The notes under the pieces: model-generated
The model's input: only the letters and a program-made list of their open reading frames with translations
The model's database searches: none
Told to the model about the DNA's origin: nothing
Position numbers and translations under genes: made by a program
Source: Leadbetterella sp.
GTDB lineage: Bacteria; Bacteroidota; Bacteroidia; Cytophagales; Spirosomataceae
Length of the DNA: 64,000 nt
Direction: 5' to 3'
NCBI GenBank assembly: GCA_019638185.1
Contig: JAHBUH010000014.1
Coordinates: forward strand, 39,134-103,133
Shown here: in pieces, positions 51,333 to 60,704 of the stretch
Position numbering within the stretch: position 1 is the first letter of the stretch
Layout of the letters: the number at the start of each line of letters is the position of its first letter

Positions 51333-52589
51333 TTACTTCTTCAGGAGTGACACGTAGAATTCCTTTACATCCTTCCAGTCGTAATACGGGTAGGTATCCG
51401 TACGCAGTTCAGGCACTTCCGTTTCTTTTTCATGCAGCAGGAATTTAACCAGCACCTTGTCGGTTTTGCTGCTCCGGAAAAAAACCAGTTGGATATTCCC
51501 CGCCATGGGCGCCACTTTAAAATCGCTCCATACGGTATAGAAAGCGGCAGGATCCGCTATGCTGGTGTAGGTATCTTTCAGGTGGAGCAGCAGGGCCAGC
51601 GGGATAATGTTTCCGTCATGGGCAAAACGCAGCGTAGCACCGCGGTCTCCCGTACGGATATACTGCTCCGCATTTTCCACGATATTTTCTAAAACCGGCT
51701 TGGCGTTTTCAAACATCAGGCCGCCGTTTAAAGCGGAATTGGCATCGTTTACGTACAGGCGATAGTTTTTCAGTTGCCAGAGGTCAAACAGCTCCCGGTC
51801 TTCAAAAAGGTCGTAAAAAGAAACTTTTGTCTCAATATTTTGCATATTCCCGGCCAGGGCAAAAAGATCCAGCATAAGCGCTCCCGGATCCGATACCAGT
51901 TTCGGATCAGAGAAAAGGCTGGAAACCAGCCTGTCGGGACGGATCTTGCCCATTTCAAACTGCTTATACTCTCCCTTCCTCTCCGGCGCAGACCGGAAAG
52001 CGATGGCCTCCCGGGTGTGATGGTTCAGGTAGCGCTGGTACTTGATGCTGGCATCCCGGCTGAGCTCCAGCGCGGGGTTAAGCTCCTTCAGCCGCTCACA
52101 AAAAGCATCCATACTCAGCACGCATCTTACCACGGTGGTGGAGCGGGCTTCCACTTGGGCCTTTCCTTTAAACACCTCCGGAAAACGGTTATACGTGCGG
52201 GCGGCGATGCCCTGGAGTTCCTTCACGCCTACGGCTGACAGGTCCCCGCCGCGCCATTCTGCTTCCGCCCATACTTTTTCCAGCTTCTCCAGCGTCTTTT
52301 CCCCTAGGGGAGTGAGGGCCTTCTTTTGGCGGCCTTCTTTCAGGAGGTCCAGCACCCGGCTGTAATCCGTGTCATTGATCAGGTAACGTGACCCGTGACG
52401 ACCCAGGTGGCTGATGTAAAACGGCTCATACCCGGCCGGCGGGGGCGTCTGTTTCCCGATTTCATGTACGGGGTAGGCATAATGTACCCCGGCTGATTTC
52501 TCGGGGGTTCTGGCGATCTCCTCCGGGGTGGTTTGTGCCGTTAAGGTGGCGGCCGGGAAGAGGAAGAAGAGGAACCTGTATAATTTCAT
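51333..52589 (-). CDS. Secreted histidine-type acid phosphatase (branch 2; possible phytase-like)
   Basis: 418 residues with a signal peptide (MKLYRFLFFLFPAATLTAQ). The catalytic motif is SHLGRHGSRYL (Arg64, His65, Arg68), and the proton-donor region is FAHDGNIIPLALLLHL (HD) near residue 320. A further conserved Arg lies in EARSTTVVRCVLS. The length and RHGSRY form resemble the MINPP-like phosphatases of Bacteroides, although those carry HAE where this has HD. It would release phosphate from organic phosphates in the periplasm or at the surface. It is transcribed in the same direction as the SusD/SusC pair, 101 bases after SusD. Confidence 0.88.
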   Translation of the reverse strand: MKLYRFLFFLFPAATLTAQTTPEEIARTPEKSAGVHYAYPVHEIGKQTPPPAGYEPFYISHLGRHGSRYLINDTDYSRVLDLLKEGRQKKALTPLGEKTLEKLEKVWAEAEWRGGDLSAVGVKELQGIAARTYNRFPEVFKGKAQVEARSTTVVRCVLSMDAFCERLKELNPALELSRDASIKYQRYLNHHTREAIAFRSAPERKGEYKQFEMGKIRPDRLVSSLFSDPKLVSDPGALMLDLFALAGNMQNIETKVSFYDLFEDRELFDLWQLKNYRLYVNDANSALNGGLMFENAKPVLENIVENAEQYIRTGDRGATLRFAHDGNIIPLALLLHLKDTYTSIADPAAFYTVWSDFKVAPMAGNIQLVFFRSSKTDKVLVKFLLHEKETEVPELRTDTYPYYDWKDVKEFYVSLLKK

Positions 52590-52690
52590 TTACTTAAAAG
52601 TGATTGGTACAGTAAGACAAAGCCGGCCGGATGCATCTGCAGAGCCGACACAAACTTAGCATAAAAGTGCGGGATTATTTCCGCTGAAAA

Positions 52691-54358
52691 TCATTTGAAA
52701 TCGGGGTTTTGTACCAGGTTAGGGTTAACGGTAAATTCATCCTGGGGGATCGGGAAGAGCTTGTATTTATCATTTACGTCTTTCCCTAGGTAATTGCCGG
52801 CATTGCCGTCACTCCCTTTCCAGTCCCAGTTATAGTTTTTCGTGAAACGGTTAAACCGGATCAGGTCGGTTCTTCTGACAGACTCCGTATGCAGCTCACG
52901 GGCGCGCTCATCCAGGATAAAGCCCAGGTTCAGCTGGGCATCGCTGATCTTCCCGGATACCCCTGTGCCATAAGCCCCTGACAGGTAGGCCCGGTCACGG
53001 ATCTCATTCACATAGCCCAGGGCCTCGCCCCGGTTTCCGCCACCGCCTCTCAGGATGGCTTCTGCAGCCATCAGGTAGGCATCGGCGGTTCTGAACATGG
53101 GGTAATCTATGGAGGTATACGTGGTTCCGCCGGCCACCAGCCCTGTCCTGTTCTTATTCACATTCCGCCATTTGATAGCGGCATAGCCGTTATTAAAATC
53201 CCGCTGAAAGGCTTTGCCGGCTACCCAGGTTTCTTTGGTATGGCCAATGGTAAAAAACTGGGCCCGCTTATCTTTCTTTTTATCACCCCAGGTATCGGCC
53301 GGGTCAAAAACCTGGTCGCCGGCTTCAAACATATCCACCAGCTGCGTTTTTACACGGGCATTCCCCCAGCTGTTATTCACGCCGCTGTCGTAATAATTAT
53401 TCATCACGCCGTTAATCAGGGCTTTCACCAGGAAGTCGGTACCGGCATGCGAGGGCGAATTGTCATAATCCTGCACCAGGGGCCAGATGATCTCCCGGCA
53501 GGTATTATTATCCGCCAGGAAAATGTGCCGGTAATCCGACGCCAGCGGGTAAACTTTGCTGTCAATCACCTTTTTAGCGTACTGGTAGGCCTTGTCGTAA
53601 CGAGCCTCACCTACCCAGGCTTCGGCATTCAGGTAAACCCGTGACAGTAAAAACCATGCCGCCACCTGGTCTACCCGGCCGTATACGTTAGTGCCGGGCT
53701 GCTTCAGTGTATTGGCCGCTTCTTCTCCTTCTGCTACTACATAGTCAAAAATCTCTTTTCTCGTTTTCTGCTGGGGGATGGTTCCCACGTCCATGGTTTC
53801 ATCCACAAAAGGCCCCGACCCGTACAGATCGCAGATCATGGAGTAGCTGTAGGCCCGGATGAAACGGGCTTCCGCCCTTAAATTCCCGATCTCTCCCTTC
53901 AGCTGCTCATACAGACCCCGGCTCTTCAGCTTCTCGTCGGTAGATTCTCTCAGGAACTCGTTACAGTAATTGATAGACATATACAGGCGGTAATACGGGT
54001 AGCTGATCACCATGGTAGACGGATCCCAGTTCATCAGCAGCAGGGAGGTGGTCCCGTGCGAGCTTCCGGCATGCAGCACAATCTCATCCGTAGTGGTTTC
54101 CTGCAGGTAAAACAGCGCCCGGGTATACCCGCTGTATCCTTCATCAATGTTCGGAACGTCACGGTCGCCGTCAGGCCCCTTCTGGCCCGTTAGAAGCAGG
54201 GATGCATAACATTTGGCCAGTACGCCGCGGTATCCTTCCGGGGTCTTGTAAACCGCTTCACCGGTTAGCTGGTTATTACTCAAAGGCAGTGTATCCAGGT
54301 CACCCAGGCACGATGAGCAGAGCACAAAAAGAAACGATATATAAATAAGTTTTTTCAT
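52691..54358 (-). CDS. SusD/RagB-family nutrient-binding lipoprotein (second pair)
   Basis: 555 residues with a lipoprotein signal (FLFVLCSSCLGDLDTLPLS). The SusD marks are LRAEARFIRAYSYSMICDLY, WFLLSRVYLNAEAWVGEARY, FRTADAYLMAAEAILRG and LGFILDERARELHTESVRRT, and the usual end RFNRFTKNYNWDWKG with IPQDEFTVNPNLVQNP. It would cap the partner SusC, 5 bases upstream. No glycoside hydrolase lies beside this pair; the nearest co-directional enzyme is the phosphatase. Confidence 0.93.
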   Translation of the reverse strand: MKKLIYISFLFVLCSSCLGDLDTLPLSNNQLTGEAVYKTPEGYRGVLAKCYASLLLTGQKGPDGDRDVPNIDEGYSGYTRALFYLQETTTDEIVLHAGSSHGTTSLLLMNWDPSTMVISYPYYRLYMSINYCNEFLRESTDEKLKSRGLYEQLKGEIGNLRAEARFIRAYSYSMICDLYGSGPFVDETMDVGTIPQQKTRKEIFDYVVAEGEEAANTLKQPGTNVYGRVDQVAAWFLLSRVYLNAEAWVGEARYDKAYQYAKKVIDSKVYPLASDYRHIFLADNNTCREIIWPLVQDYDNSPSHAGTDFLVKALINGVMNNYYDSGVNNSWGNARVKTQLVDMFEAGDQVFDPADTWGDKKKDKRAQFFTIGHTKETWVAGKAFQRDFNNGYAAIKWRNVNKNRTGLVAGGTTYTSIDYPMFRTADAYLMAAEAILRGGGGNRGEALGYVNEIRDRAYLSGAYGTGVSGKISDAQLNLGFILDERARELHTESVRRTDLIRFNRFTKNYNWDWKGSDGNAGNYLGKDVNDKYKLFPIPQDEFTVNPNLVQNPDFK

Positions 54359-54363
54359 CGTAA

Positions 54364-57309
54364 TTAAAAATTAAGGTTCAGCGATAAAGTATAGATCCGT
54401 GGCCGCTGGTAAATATTCCGGTCGATACCGTTATAAACTTCCGGCTCCACCCCTGAATACCGGCTGATGGTCAGGATATTCTGGGCACTCAGGGCCGCCC
54501 GTAAAGAGCTGTTCCCGAAAACCGTAAAAGAGCGCCCGGCCGTGATATTATCCACTTTGAAGAAATCACCCTTTTCCAGGAAATAGTCGGAATAGATCCT
54601 CGGAAGCGCAAAAGCATTGGCTATAGTGACCGGCGAAACGTTACTGGACACCTTATTGGCACTGAACAGGTCATCCAGGGATTCAGACGCTCTCTGGTAA
54701 TTGTAGATATAATTTCCGAAGCTTCCGTGACCGTTAATGCCAAAATCCCATTTCTTATAAACCACGCGGGAAGAAACCCCGTAATAATAAGGGATTTGCG
54801 AGCTCTTACCGGTCAGGTATTTGTACGTATCTGACTCGCTGCTGACGATGCTGCCGTTCGGGGCTACGTATTTTCCGTCCAGGGCCTTGCCACTTTCATC
54901 ATACGCCTGCTCCAGGAGGAAGAACGTGTAAGGGGTGAAGCCTACCTTGTGCACCTGCAGATACCGGCCCGTTCCGCCGGCATTCCCGGTCTTCACAAAA
55001 TTATTTTCCGTTTCAATGGTATTCAGCCGGAGGATCTTCGAGGTATTGTAGGTGAAATTCCCGCTCAGGCTCCACTCCAGGTCACGCGACTTCACCGGCA
55101 CGGTATTCACGGCAAACTCTATCCCCTTACTTTCCATGTCGCCGATATTCGTATTCAGCACATTGGTAAAGTTACTTCCCGCCGGCACAAAGATCCGGTT
55201 CAGCAGGTCTTTGGTTTTCCGCGTATAGGCGTCAATACTACCGGAGATCCGGTTATTCAGGAAACCGTAGTCGATCCCCACGTTATAGGTAGACGTGGTC
55301 TCCCATTTAATGTTCGGATCATAGCCGTTAGGCCGCAGAACCGTGAGCCATTCATCCCCGAAGCGGTAACGCGAGTTATCGTAAGAAGCGGTATACGTAG
55401 CCAGGTGCTCGTAATAGCCGCCAATATCCTGCTGGCCGGTCTGCCCGTAGCTCAGCCGGAGCTTCAGGTCGGAAAGTCCCCGTATATTTTTAAAGAACTC
55501 CTCCTCAGCCAGGCGATAGCCCAGCGCTACGGAAGGGAAATACCCCCAGCGGTTTCCGGAAGCGAACCGCGAGGAGGCGTCTGACCGCAGCGTACCGGTC
55601 AGCAGGAGCTTATCGGCATACGAATAATTAAAACGCCCGAAAAAGGATAGCAGATAAAGCTCGCCTTCGCTCTGGGTAGGCTGCACACCCGGCAGGGTTT
55701 GGCCCAGGTGATCACTGGTTTTATCCTGGATATCGTACCAGAACCGCTGCCAGCCATAGCCCAGCATGGCGTTAACCGAGTGTTTACTGTTAAAATCACG
55801 GGTATAGTTAGCATACAGGTCCAGCAGGTAATTCCGGTTCCGGCTTTCGCGGTTATAGATCTTCCCGGTTCCGTTATTCTGGTTAGAGGTATAGGTGGAA
55901 GGGGCAAACTGCGGCACAAATTCATCATAAACACTCTTCCGGATGTCATACCCCAGGTTAGCATTCAGGTGCAGGCCTTCCAGCCCGTGTACTTTATAAT
56001 CCAGGGCCAGGTTCCCGATAGACCGCCCTATCTTATCCTTCATTTCGTTCAGCGCCAGGTCACCCACCGGGTTACTGGGGGCCAGCACGATGGGCTTGCC
56101 GCCATCCCTCCAGATATAATAGCCTAAGCCCATATTCCCGTTATAATCCTCATGCACCGGGCGGGTGGGGTCAAATGACAGCGCACTGCCGATCACCCCC
56201 GTAGACACCGGCCGGTTATTTTCCAGGCTTCCTTTCACGTTAATGTCCAGGGCCAGGTGCTTATTCAGCAGCTTGGGCGACAGCCCCAGGGCCCCGCTGG
56301 TCCGCTTGTAATTATTTTCTTTGATGATCCCGTTCTGATCCGTATATCCCACAGACAGGCGGTAAGGCGTTTGCCGGGCCGCACCGGTCACGGAAACATT
56401 GTGCTCATGGCCAGCTCCTGTCCGGTAGATCTGCTTCTGCCAGTCGGTAGACGCATTTCCCAGCTGGAAACTGGCCGGGGCGGAAGTGGCGTACCGGCGG
56501 AATGCGTCGCGGTATTCGTCGGCAGAAAGTACATCGTAATAATTTCGTACCTGGCTCAGGGAAAGGTTAGTGCTGTAGCTCACTTTAGGCCGCCCGCCGG
56601 ACAGGCTTCCTTTGCGGGTAGTCACGATCAGTACGCCGTTAGAAGCCCTGGAACCGTAAATGGCCGTGGCCGATGCATCTTTCAGCACCGTATAGGATTC
56701 AATGTCATTCGGGTTAATGGAATTCAGCGAGGAATTATCCGTGGGCACCCCGTCAATCACCACCAGCGGGTCATTGGTGGCTGAAAGTGAGGCCCCCATC
56801 CGGATCCGTATGGTAGCGCCGCTCCCCGGTGCTCCGCTGGAAGGTACAATATTCACCCCGGCCATTTTACCGAGCAGCGCCTCCTGTACATTCACCTGGA
56901 GGCCCCGGTTCAGCTGATCCGGCTTAATGGCCAGCACGGAGCCCGTGGCGTCGCTTTTCTTCACCTGCCCGTACCCGATCACCACAATCTCATTCAGCAG
57001 CTCCGTATTTTTCGATAGCTTAATACTCACCGAAGCGGCTCCGTTTACCGGCATTTCCTGGGTCTCATAACCCACGTAGGTCACCACCAGCACGGCGTCA
57101 GGCTGCGCCTCTATCTCAAAATTCCCGTCCACATCCGTGAATGTGGCCTTTACCTCACCTTTGACTTTGACCGTAGCGCCGATCACCGGCTCACCCGAAT
57201 CGGCTTCGGTGACCTTTCCCCTGACTTTGTTCTGGGCATACAATCCGGACGTAAAAAAGAGCAGCAGAAACAGAACTTTCATGCCCTCTCGGGGCCATTT
57301 TCCTTTCAT
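54364..57309 (-). CDS. SusC/RagA-family TonB-dependent transporter (second pair)
   Basis: About 981 residues from ATG 57309; ATG 57321 would add four. The signal peptide is MKVLFLLLFFTSGLYAQ within a longer N-region. A carboxypeptidase-like domain (VRGKVTEADSGEPVIGATVK) is followed by the plug (EIVVIGYGQVKKSDATG, GVNIVPSSGAPGSGATIRIR, PLVVIDGVPTDNSSLNSI, YTVLKDASATAIYGSRASNG) and a barrel ending IYTLSLNLNF. As in the first pair there is no STN domain. A -7-like element lies at 57381-57388. It forms an operon with SusD and probably the phosphatase. Confidence 0.94.
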   Translation of the reverse strand: MKGKWPREGMKVLFLLLFFTSGLYAQNKVRGKVTEADSGEPVIGATVKVKGEVKATFTDVDGNFEIEAQPDAVLVVTYVGYETQEMPVNGAASVSIKLSKNTELLNEIVVIGYGQVKKSDATGSVLAIKPDQLNRGLQVNVQEALLGKMAGVNIVPSSGAPGSGATIRIRMGASLSATNDPLVVIDGVPTDNSSLNSINPNDIESYTVLKDASATAIYGSRASNGVLIVTTRKGSLSGGRPKVSYSTNLSLSQVRNYYDVLSADEYRDAFRRYATSAPASFQLGNASTDWQKQIYRTGAGHEHNVSVTGAARQTPYRLSVGYTDQNGIIKENNYKRTSGALGLSPKLLNKHLALDINVKGSLENNRPVSTGVIGSALSFDPTRPVHEDYNGNMGLGYYIWRDGGKPIVLAPSNPVGDLALNEMKDKIGRSIGNLALDYKVHGLEGLHLNANLGYDIRKSVYDEFVPQFAPSTYTSNQNNGTGKIYNRESRNRNYLLDLYANYTRDFNSKHSVNAMLGYGWQRFWYDIQDKTSDHLGQTLPGVQPTQSEGELYLLSFFGRFNYSYADKLLLTGTLRSDASSRFASGNRWGYFPSVALGYRLAEEEFFKNIRGLSDLKLRLSYGQTGQQDIGGYYEHLATYTASYDNSRYRFGDEWLTVLRPNGYDPNIKWETTSTYNVGIDYGFLNNRISGSIDAYTRKTKDLLNRIFVPAGSNFTNVLNTNIGDMESKGIEFAVNTVPVKSRDLEWSLSGNFTYNTSKILRLNTIETENNFVKTGNAGGTGRYLQVHKVGFTPYTFFLLEQAYDESGKALDGKYVAPNGSIVSSESDTYKYLTGKSSQIPYYYGVSSRVVYKKWDFGINGHGSFGNYIYNYQRASESLDDLFSANKVSSNVSPVTIANAFALPRIYSDYFLEKGDFFKVDNITAGRSFTVFGNSSLRAALSAQNILTISRYSGVEPEVYNGIDRNIYQRPRIYTLSLNLNF

Positions 57310-57380
57310 AAGAGATATCAATTAATTTAAGGTTAAATACGCAGCGTTTCCCGGGTCCGGGGCGCTGCAAAACACAGATA

Positions 57381-57388
57381 CAAAACTA
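57381..57388 (-). promoter_or_regulatory. Candidate -7 element for the second SusC gene
   Basis: On the minus strand this reads TAGTTTTG, matching TAnnTTTG, about 72 bases before the susC start at 57309. The 213-base gap holds no gene. Confidence 0.4.
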
Positions 57389-57534
57389 GAATGTCCAAAA
57401 CGGCATTCCTCGGCTGGGAGAAGTACAAAGTAGGTAAAAAGAGAAGGAAAATATAATTAACTCACTTATTAATAGCAAGTTAAATTAAACCCAGAAAAAC
57501 AAAAAAGTAGAATCAGGAAGGCCCTGTAGTAACA

Positions 57535-59142
57535 CTATCGGCCTATCTGGTGGATGACCTTTGTGAATTCTTCCTTCGGAATGGCCAGCTTATTCCTGAC
57601 CTTCAGGTTATAATTATAAACGGTCTGGGGAGAGTAATGCAGAAAGTTAGCGATCTTACTGCTTTCGGAGATGCCTAACCTGACCAGGGCAAACACCCGC
57701 AGCTCGGGCGAGAGGAGGTCACCCGGCTTAGGCAGGATTTTCTCGCCCTCCTGTAAAAGCCGGTTAAACTCTTCCACAAAATTCGGAAAGATGGTCAGGA
57801 ACACGGCATCAAAATTCCGGAAAAACTCTTTGAGCTCATCGGTGACCAGCGAGGTGGAGCCGGTCAGTTGAAGCGCCTCCTGGGTCTTACCGGCTTTCAG
57901 TTTCCGGTGGATCTCCTTCCGGTAATTCTCCATTTTATCAATATAATCCGAGCACAGGTTAAACACAAAACCAATGTACTCTTCCTTAATGCGGTGGGTA
58001 TCCGAAAGCTTTTCATTCAGCTCAAAAAGCTCCATATTCATCTGCCTCACATCTTCCAGCATGCGGCTCACCTCTTTCCGGGCCTGGGAAAGCTTCTTCA
58101 TCTGCCGGTAAATAAAAATAATGCTCAGCACCAGGATCACTGAAAGAAAGGAGATCAGCACCAGGTATTTAAAGAGATTGGCCTTCTCCTCCTTCATTTT
58201 TTTATCATACGCATCAATGATCACCGGCAGGGCTTCGGAAATCTGGAGGGTCCGGAATCTGGACTTCGAGTAGGAGGCATCTTCCATGGCGCAGGTGATG
58301 TACCGGTAGGCCCGGTCCACATCGCCCTGGCGGTACAGCAGCACCGCCAGCTTAATTAAGGAAACGTAGGTCCTCGCCCCTCTTTTCACATCCGAGGTAG
58401 CCGAAATGATCAGGTATTTCTTCTCATTTTCAAAATCCCCCCGCTTCCGGTAGATTTCCGAAAGCTCATACGCCGCCATGGCCAGTATAGACAGGCTGTC
58501 TTTTTTCTCCGTGATCATCCGGTTAAAAACCTTCATGGCTTCATCGTACTGCTTCCGCTCGGTCAGCTTTCCGGCCAGGGCAAAATCATAGCCGGTGGTA
58601 CCTTCGTCATTATACTTCAGGAGCGAGTCCCGGTAGGTGCTCAGCAGCCGCTCGTAAGGACCCTTTTCACTGGCCATATTTTCAGACAGGCGGGTATAAA
58701 GCGAATGGTGAAGGTGAAAATAGAAAGATTTCAGAGACCTGTCCATGCGGCTGATATCCATCCCGTCCATGATCTCCAGTGACTCCTTGTACATGCCCAT
58801 GATCCCCAGGATTTCCGCCACATTCATCTCTGATTCATCCCTGTTCCGCGGGTTACCCGTTTCTTCGGCCAGCGCTTTCTTCCGTACCGCCACAGCCAGG
58901 GCAGAATCCATATTGTAGCTCCGGTACTCCCTGAATATGCGGTACTGAACCCTGTATCGGTCTTCCAGGCTGCTGGTGCCCGCAAACAGGGTCTTCAGGC
59001 TGTCGATCCGGATTTCCCGGGCATTCTGATACCTTACCCTGTTCTGTACGGCCTTGTCCAGCTCGCTCAGGAGGGAATCCGTCTGGCCGTTTGCAAAAAA
59101 CGGAAGGCAAATCCATACCAGAAAACATAAACACCGGCTCAT
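57535..59142 (-). CDS. DUF6377 membrane-bound TPR transcriptional regulator
   Basis: 535 residues with signal peptide (MSRCLCFLVWICLPFFANG), a periplasmic TPR-like helical region (about 25-315), one membrane helix (YLVLISFLSVILVLSIIFIY, about 322-342), a coiled coil (RKEVSRMLEDVRQMNMELF) and a C-terminal cytoplasmic domain. The C-terminal DNA-binding part has ESSKIANFLHYSPQTVYNYN and LKVRNKL, an HTH recalling LuxR/NarL helices. This is the plan of DUF6377 proteins found beside SusC/SusD loci in Bacteroidota. It is probably a one-component regulator of the second pair, lying just upstream on the same strand. Confidence 0.85.
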   Translation of the reverse strand: MSRCLCFLVWICLPFFANGQTDSLLSELDKAVQNRVRYQNAREIRIDSLKTLFAGTSSLEDRYRVQYRIFREYRSYNMDSALAVAVRKKALAEETGNPRNRDESEMNVAEILGIMGMYKESLEIMDGMDISRMDRSLKSFYFHLHHSLYTRLSENMASEKGPYERLLSTYRDSLLKYNDEGTTGYDFALAGKLTERKQYDEAMKVFNRMITEKKDSLSILAMAAYELSEIYRKRGDFENEKKYLIISATSDVKRGARTYVSLIKLAVLLYRQGDVDRAYRYITCAMEDASYSKSRFRTLQISEALPVIIDAYDKKMKEEKANLFKYLVLISFLSVILVLSIIFIYRQMKKLSQARKEVSRMLEDVRQMNMELFELNEKLSDTHRIKEEYIGFVFNLCSDYIDKMENYRKEIHRKLKAGKTQEALQLTGSTSLVTDELKEFFRNFDAVFLTIFPNFVEEFNRLLQEGEKILPKPGDLLSPELRVFALVRLGISESSKIANFLHYSPQTVYNYNLKVRNKLAIPKEEFTKVIHQIGR

Positions 59143-59193
59143 AGGGAATTAAAATTTCCTCAAAATTAAGTAAACTTTTGGCAGCACCGGGTT

Positions 59194-60132
59194 TCAGGCT
59201 CCCATCCTGCTCTTAAACTCTGAAGGAGTCAGTTTTTTGCGCTTTTTAAACAGCGTGGAAAAATAAGAGAAGCTGTTAAAACCACTGGCCAGCCAAGCCT
59301 CTTTTATGGTCACATCGGGGTTAACCAGGAGGTTTTCGGCCACCTTCAGGCGCTCCTCAATGATGTATTCATTAGGGGTGAGGCCGGTTTCGCTCCGGAA
59401 AGACCGGTAGAATTTAGATTCACTCATGCAGGCCAGCCGGCTGAGCACTTCCACCGAAAGCTCCTCCGTCAGGTTATCCCGGATAAAGCGGATCACGTGC
59501 GAGAAAGCGTCAGCGTTACTATCCAGCACCGAATTCAGGCCATACCGGTCCCGGTTCTCAAACTGCAGGATACGGATCACCAGTTCCCGGAGCAGCATTT
59601 CGGAAAAAATATCTTTGGATGGATGATTCTCTGTAAAAATAAAGATCAGCCGCTGGATGATCTGGTTAATGGTAATGTCATTGGTAAACCGGTAATTGAA
59701 ATTCAGGCTGCTCCATTCGGTTCCGTCTACCCGTCCACCGCCCTGGTTCAGTAAATCTACCGTCTGCTGCAGCCACTCACGCGATATGGCCAGCGCCAGG
59801 CATTGTGTAGGATTCCGGAGCGTGGCTTCCGGAAAATCTATGCACATGGGCTCATCCGAAGGCAGCGCCAGCGACTCCCCCGGCAGAAAGCCGAAGGCCG
59901 GCTTATGGGAAAGGCTCATGATCTTCTTCCCGCGGATCATGCTGGCCAGTAGCGGATCTGTAAACTGCAGCTGAATATCTTTCGCCTTCTGATGGGTCTC
60001 GTAAATGCTTAGCTCTGCACTGTTCAGGGTATGCACGGTGCGGTTCTCCACAATATCCACCAGCTTGCGTTTAGCCGAGAATGAAGGCGTTAAACTTATC
60101 ATTTTCTTCAGGAACAGGTTATCAGTTTTCAA
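59194..60132 (-). CDS. AraC-family transcriptional regulator
   Basis: 312 residues. The N-terminal 200 residues form a sensing domain (ARAC_N-like; KIMSLSHKPAFGFLPGESLA). The C-terminal double HTH (about 205-310) shows FIRDNLTEELSVEVLSRLAC, MSESKFYRSFRSETGLTPNE and EAWLASGFNSFSYFSTLFKK with RKKLTPSEFKSRM. It is the last host gene before the integrative element. Its upstream region contains three phased repeats and an outward promoter (60178-60255), typical of AraC-type control of a divergent gene that is not visible here. Confidence 0.9.
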   Translation of the reverse strand: MKTDNLFLKKMISLTPSFSAKRKLVDIVENRTVHTLNSAELSIYETHQKAKDIQLQFTDPLLASMIRGKKIMSLSHKPAFGFLPGESLALPSDEPMCIDFPEATLRNPTQCLALAISREWLQQTVDLLNQGGGRVDGTEWSSLNFNYRFTNDITINQIIQRLIFIFTENHPSKDIFSEMLLRELVIRILQFENRDRYGLNSVLDSNADAFSHVIRFIRDNLTEELSVEVLSRLACMSESKFYRSFRSETGLTPNEYIIEERLKVAENLLVNPDVTIKEAWLASGFNSFSYFSTLFKKRKKLTPSEFKSRMGA

Positions 60133-60177
60133 CGTGAATATACCCGTTTTATTTGAATATTCTAATTTTTTGCACGA

Positions 60178-60255
60178 ATAATGAAAATATCACAGAATAG
60201 TGAAAACAGCAGACAGGATAATGAAATCATATAAAAATGCAGCAGAATACCTTTG
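60178..60255 (+). promoter_or_regulatory. Three phased ATARTGAAA repeats and an outward promoter
   Basis: ATAATGAAA (60178-60186), ATAGTGAAA (60197-60205) and ATAATGAAA (60218-60226) repeat with 19- and 21-base spacing. 21 bases after the last copy lies TACCTTTG (60248-60255), a full TAnnTTTG match. The array is divergent from the araC gene and could be its operator. Downstream no start codon appears before a terminator. Confidence 0.55.
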
Positions 60256-60342
60256 GAAGTTGGCTGGTACTGCCTCACCCGGCAGGCCCTGCCCTTTCAC
60301 GAGAACAAATTAGGATTCTTTTAATAGAGGTTAAATTAACAG

Positions 60343-60374
60343 ACGGAGGAGCCCCGATGCCCCTCCGTTCTTTT
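60343..60374 (+). terminator. Terminator-like hairpin downstream of the orphan promoter
   Basis: A 7-bp stem ACGGAGG (60343-60349) with its complement at 60362-60368, a 12-base GC-rich loop, then TCTTTT. With the promoter at 60248 it would delimit a transcript of roughly 110 bases. Confidence 0.6.
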
Positions 60375-60704
60375 GTTTATATCCCTGCCACAGATTTTTG
60401 CGAAGTTATTTTCATGCAAAATCGTAAATTCGTTTTTTTGTAACAAAAAAGATTAGTATAAAGCAAAAATAAGCAAAACGGTTAAAACCGTTTATATACA
60501 ATGCTTTATAAAACAGTAGTCTTAGTTTGGAACTCGGTGTCTGATAGGTTTTGGTCTTAAAAATACAAAGATAGGTTACTAATTCGTTACCGATTAGCAA
60601 AGGTAATCAAAGATGTAACAGGTTATATTTCAGTGTTTTGCCCTATTTTTCATATTCCCTTGTAACTCAATACAATTTAATTTTAAACATTAAACATTTG
60701 AGTT

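Larger units (their letters stand above)
60133..60704. other. Intergenic region spanning the likely element boundary
   Basis: 572 bases without a convincing gene. It holds the repeat array and promoter (60178-60255), a terminator-like hairpin (60343-60374), then very AT-rich DNA with a perfect palindrome AAACGGTT-AA-AACCGTTT (60476-60493). Base composition changes near 60380-60430, so the left end of the element probably lies there. I cannot identify the att site or a tRNA gene. Confidence 0.5.

Noticed and set aside
60237-60443. Open frame of 68 codons starting within the orphan promoter
   Set aside because: It starts inside the TAnnTTTG element and runs through a terminator hairpin, with no protein-like pattern.
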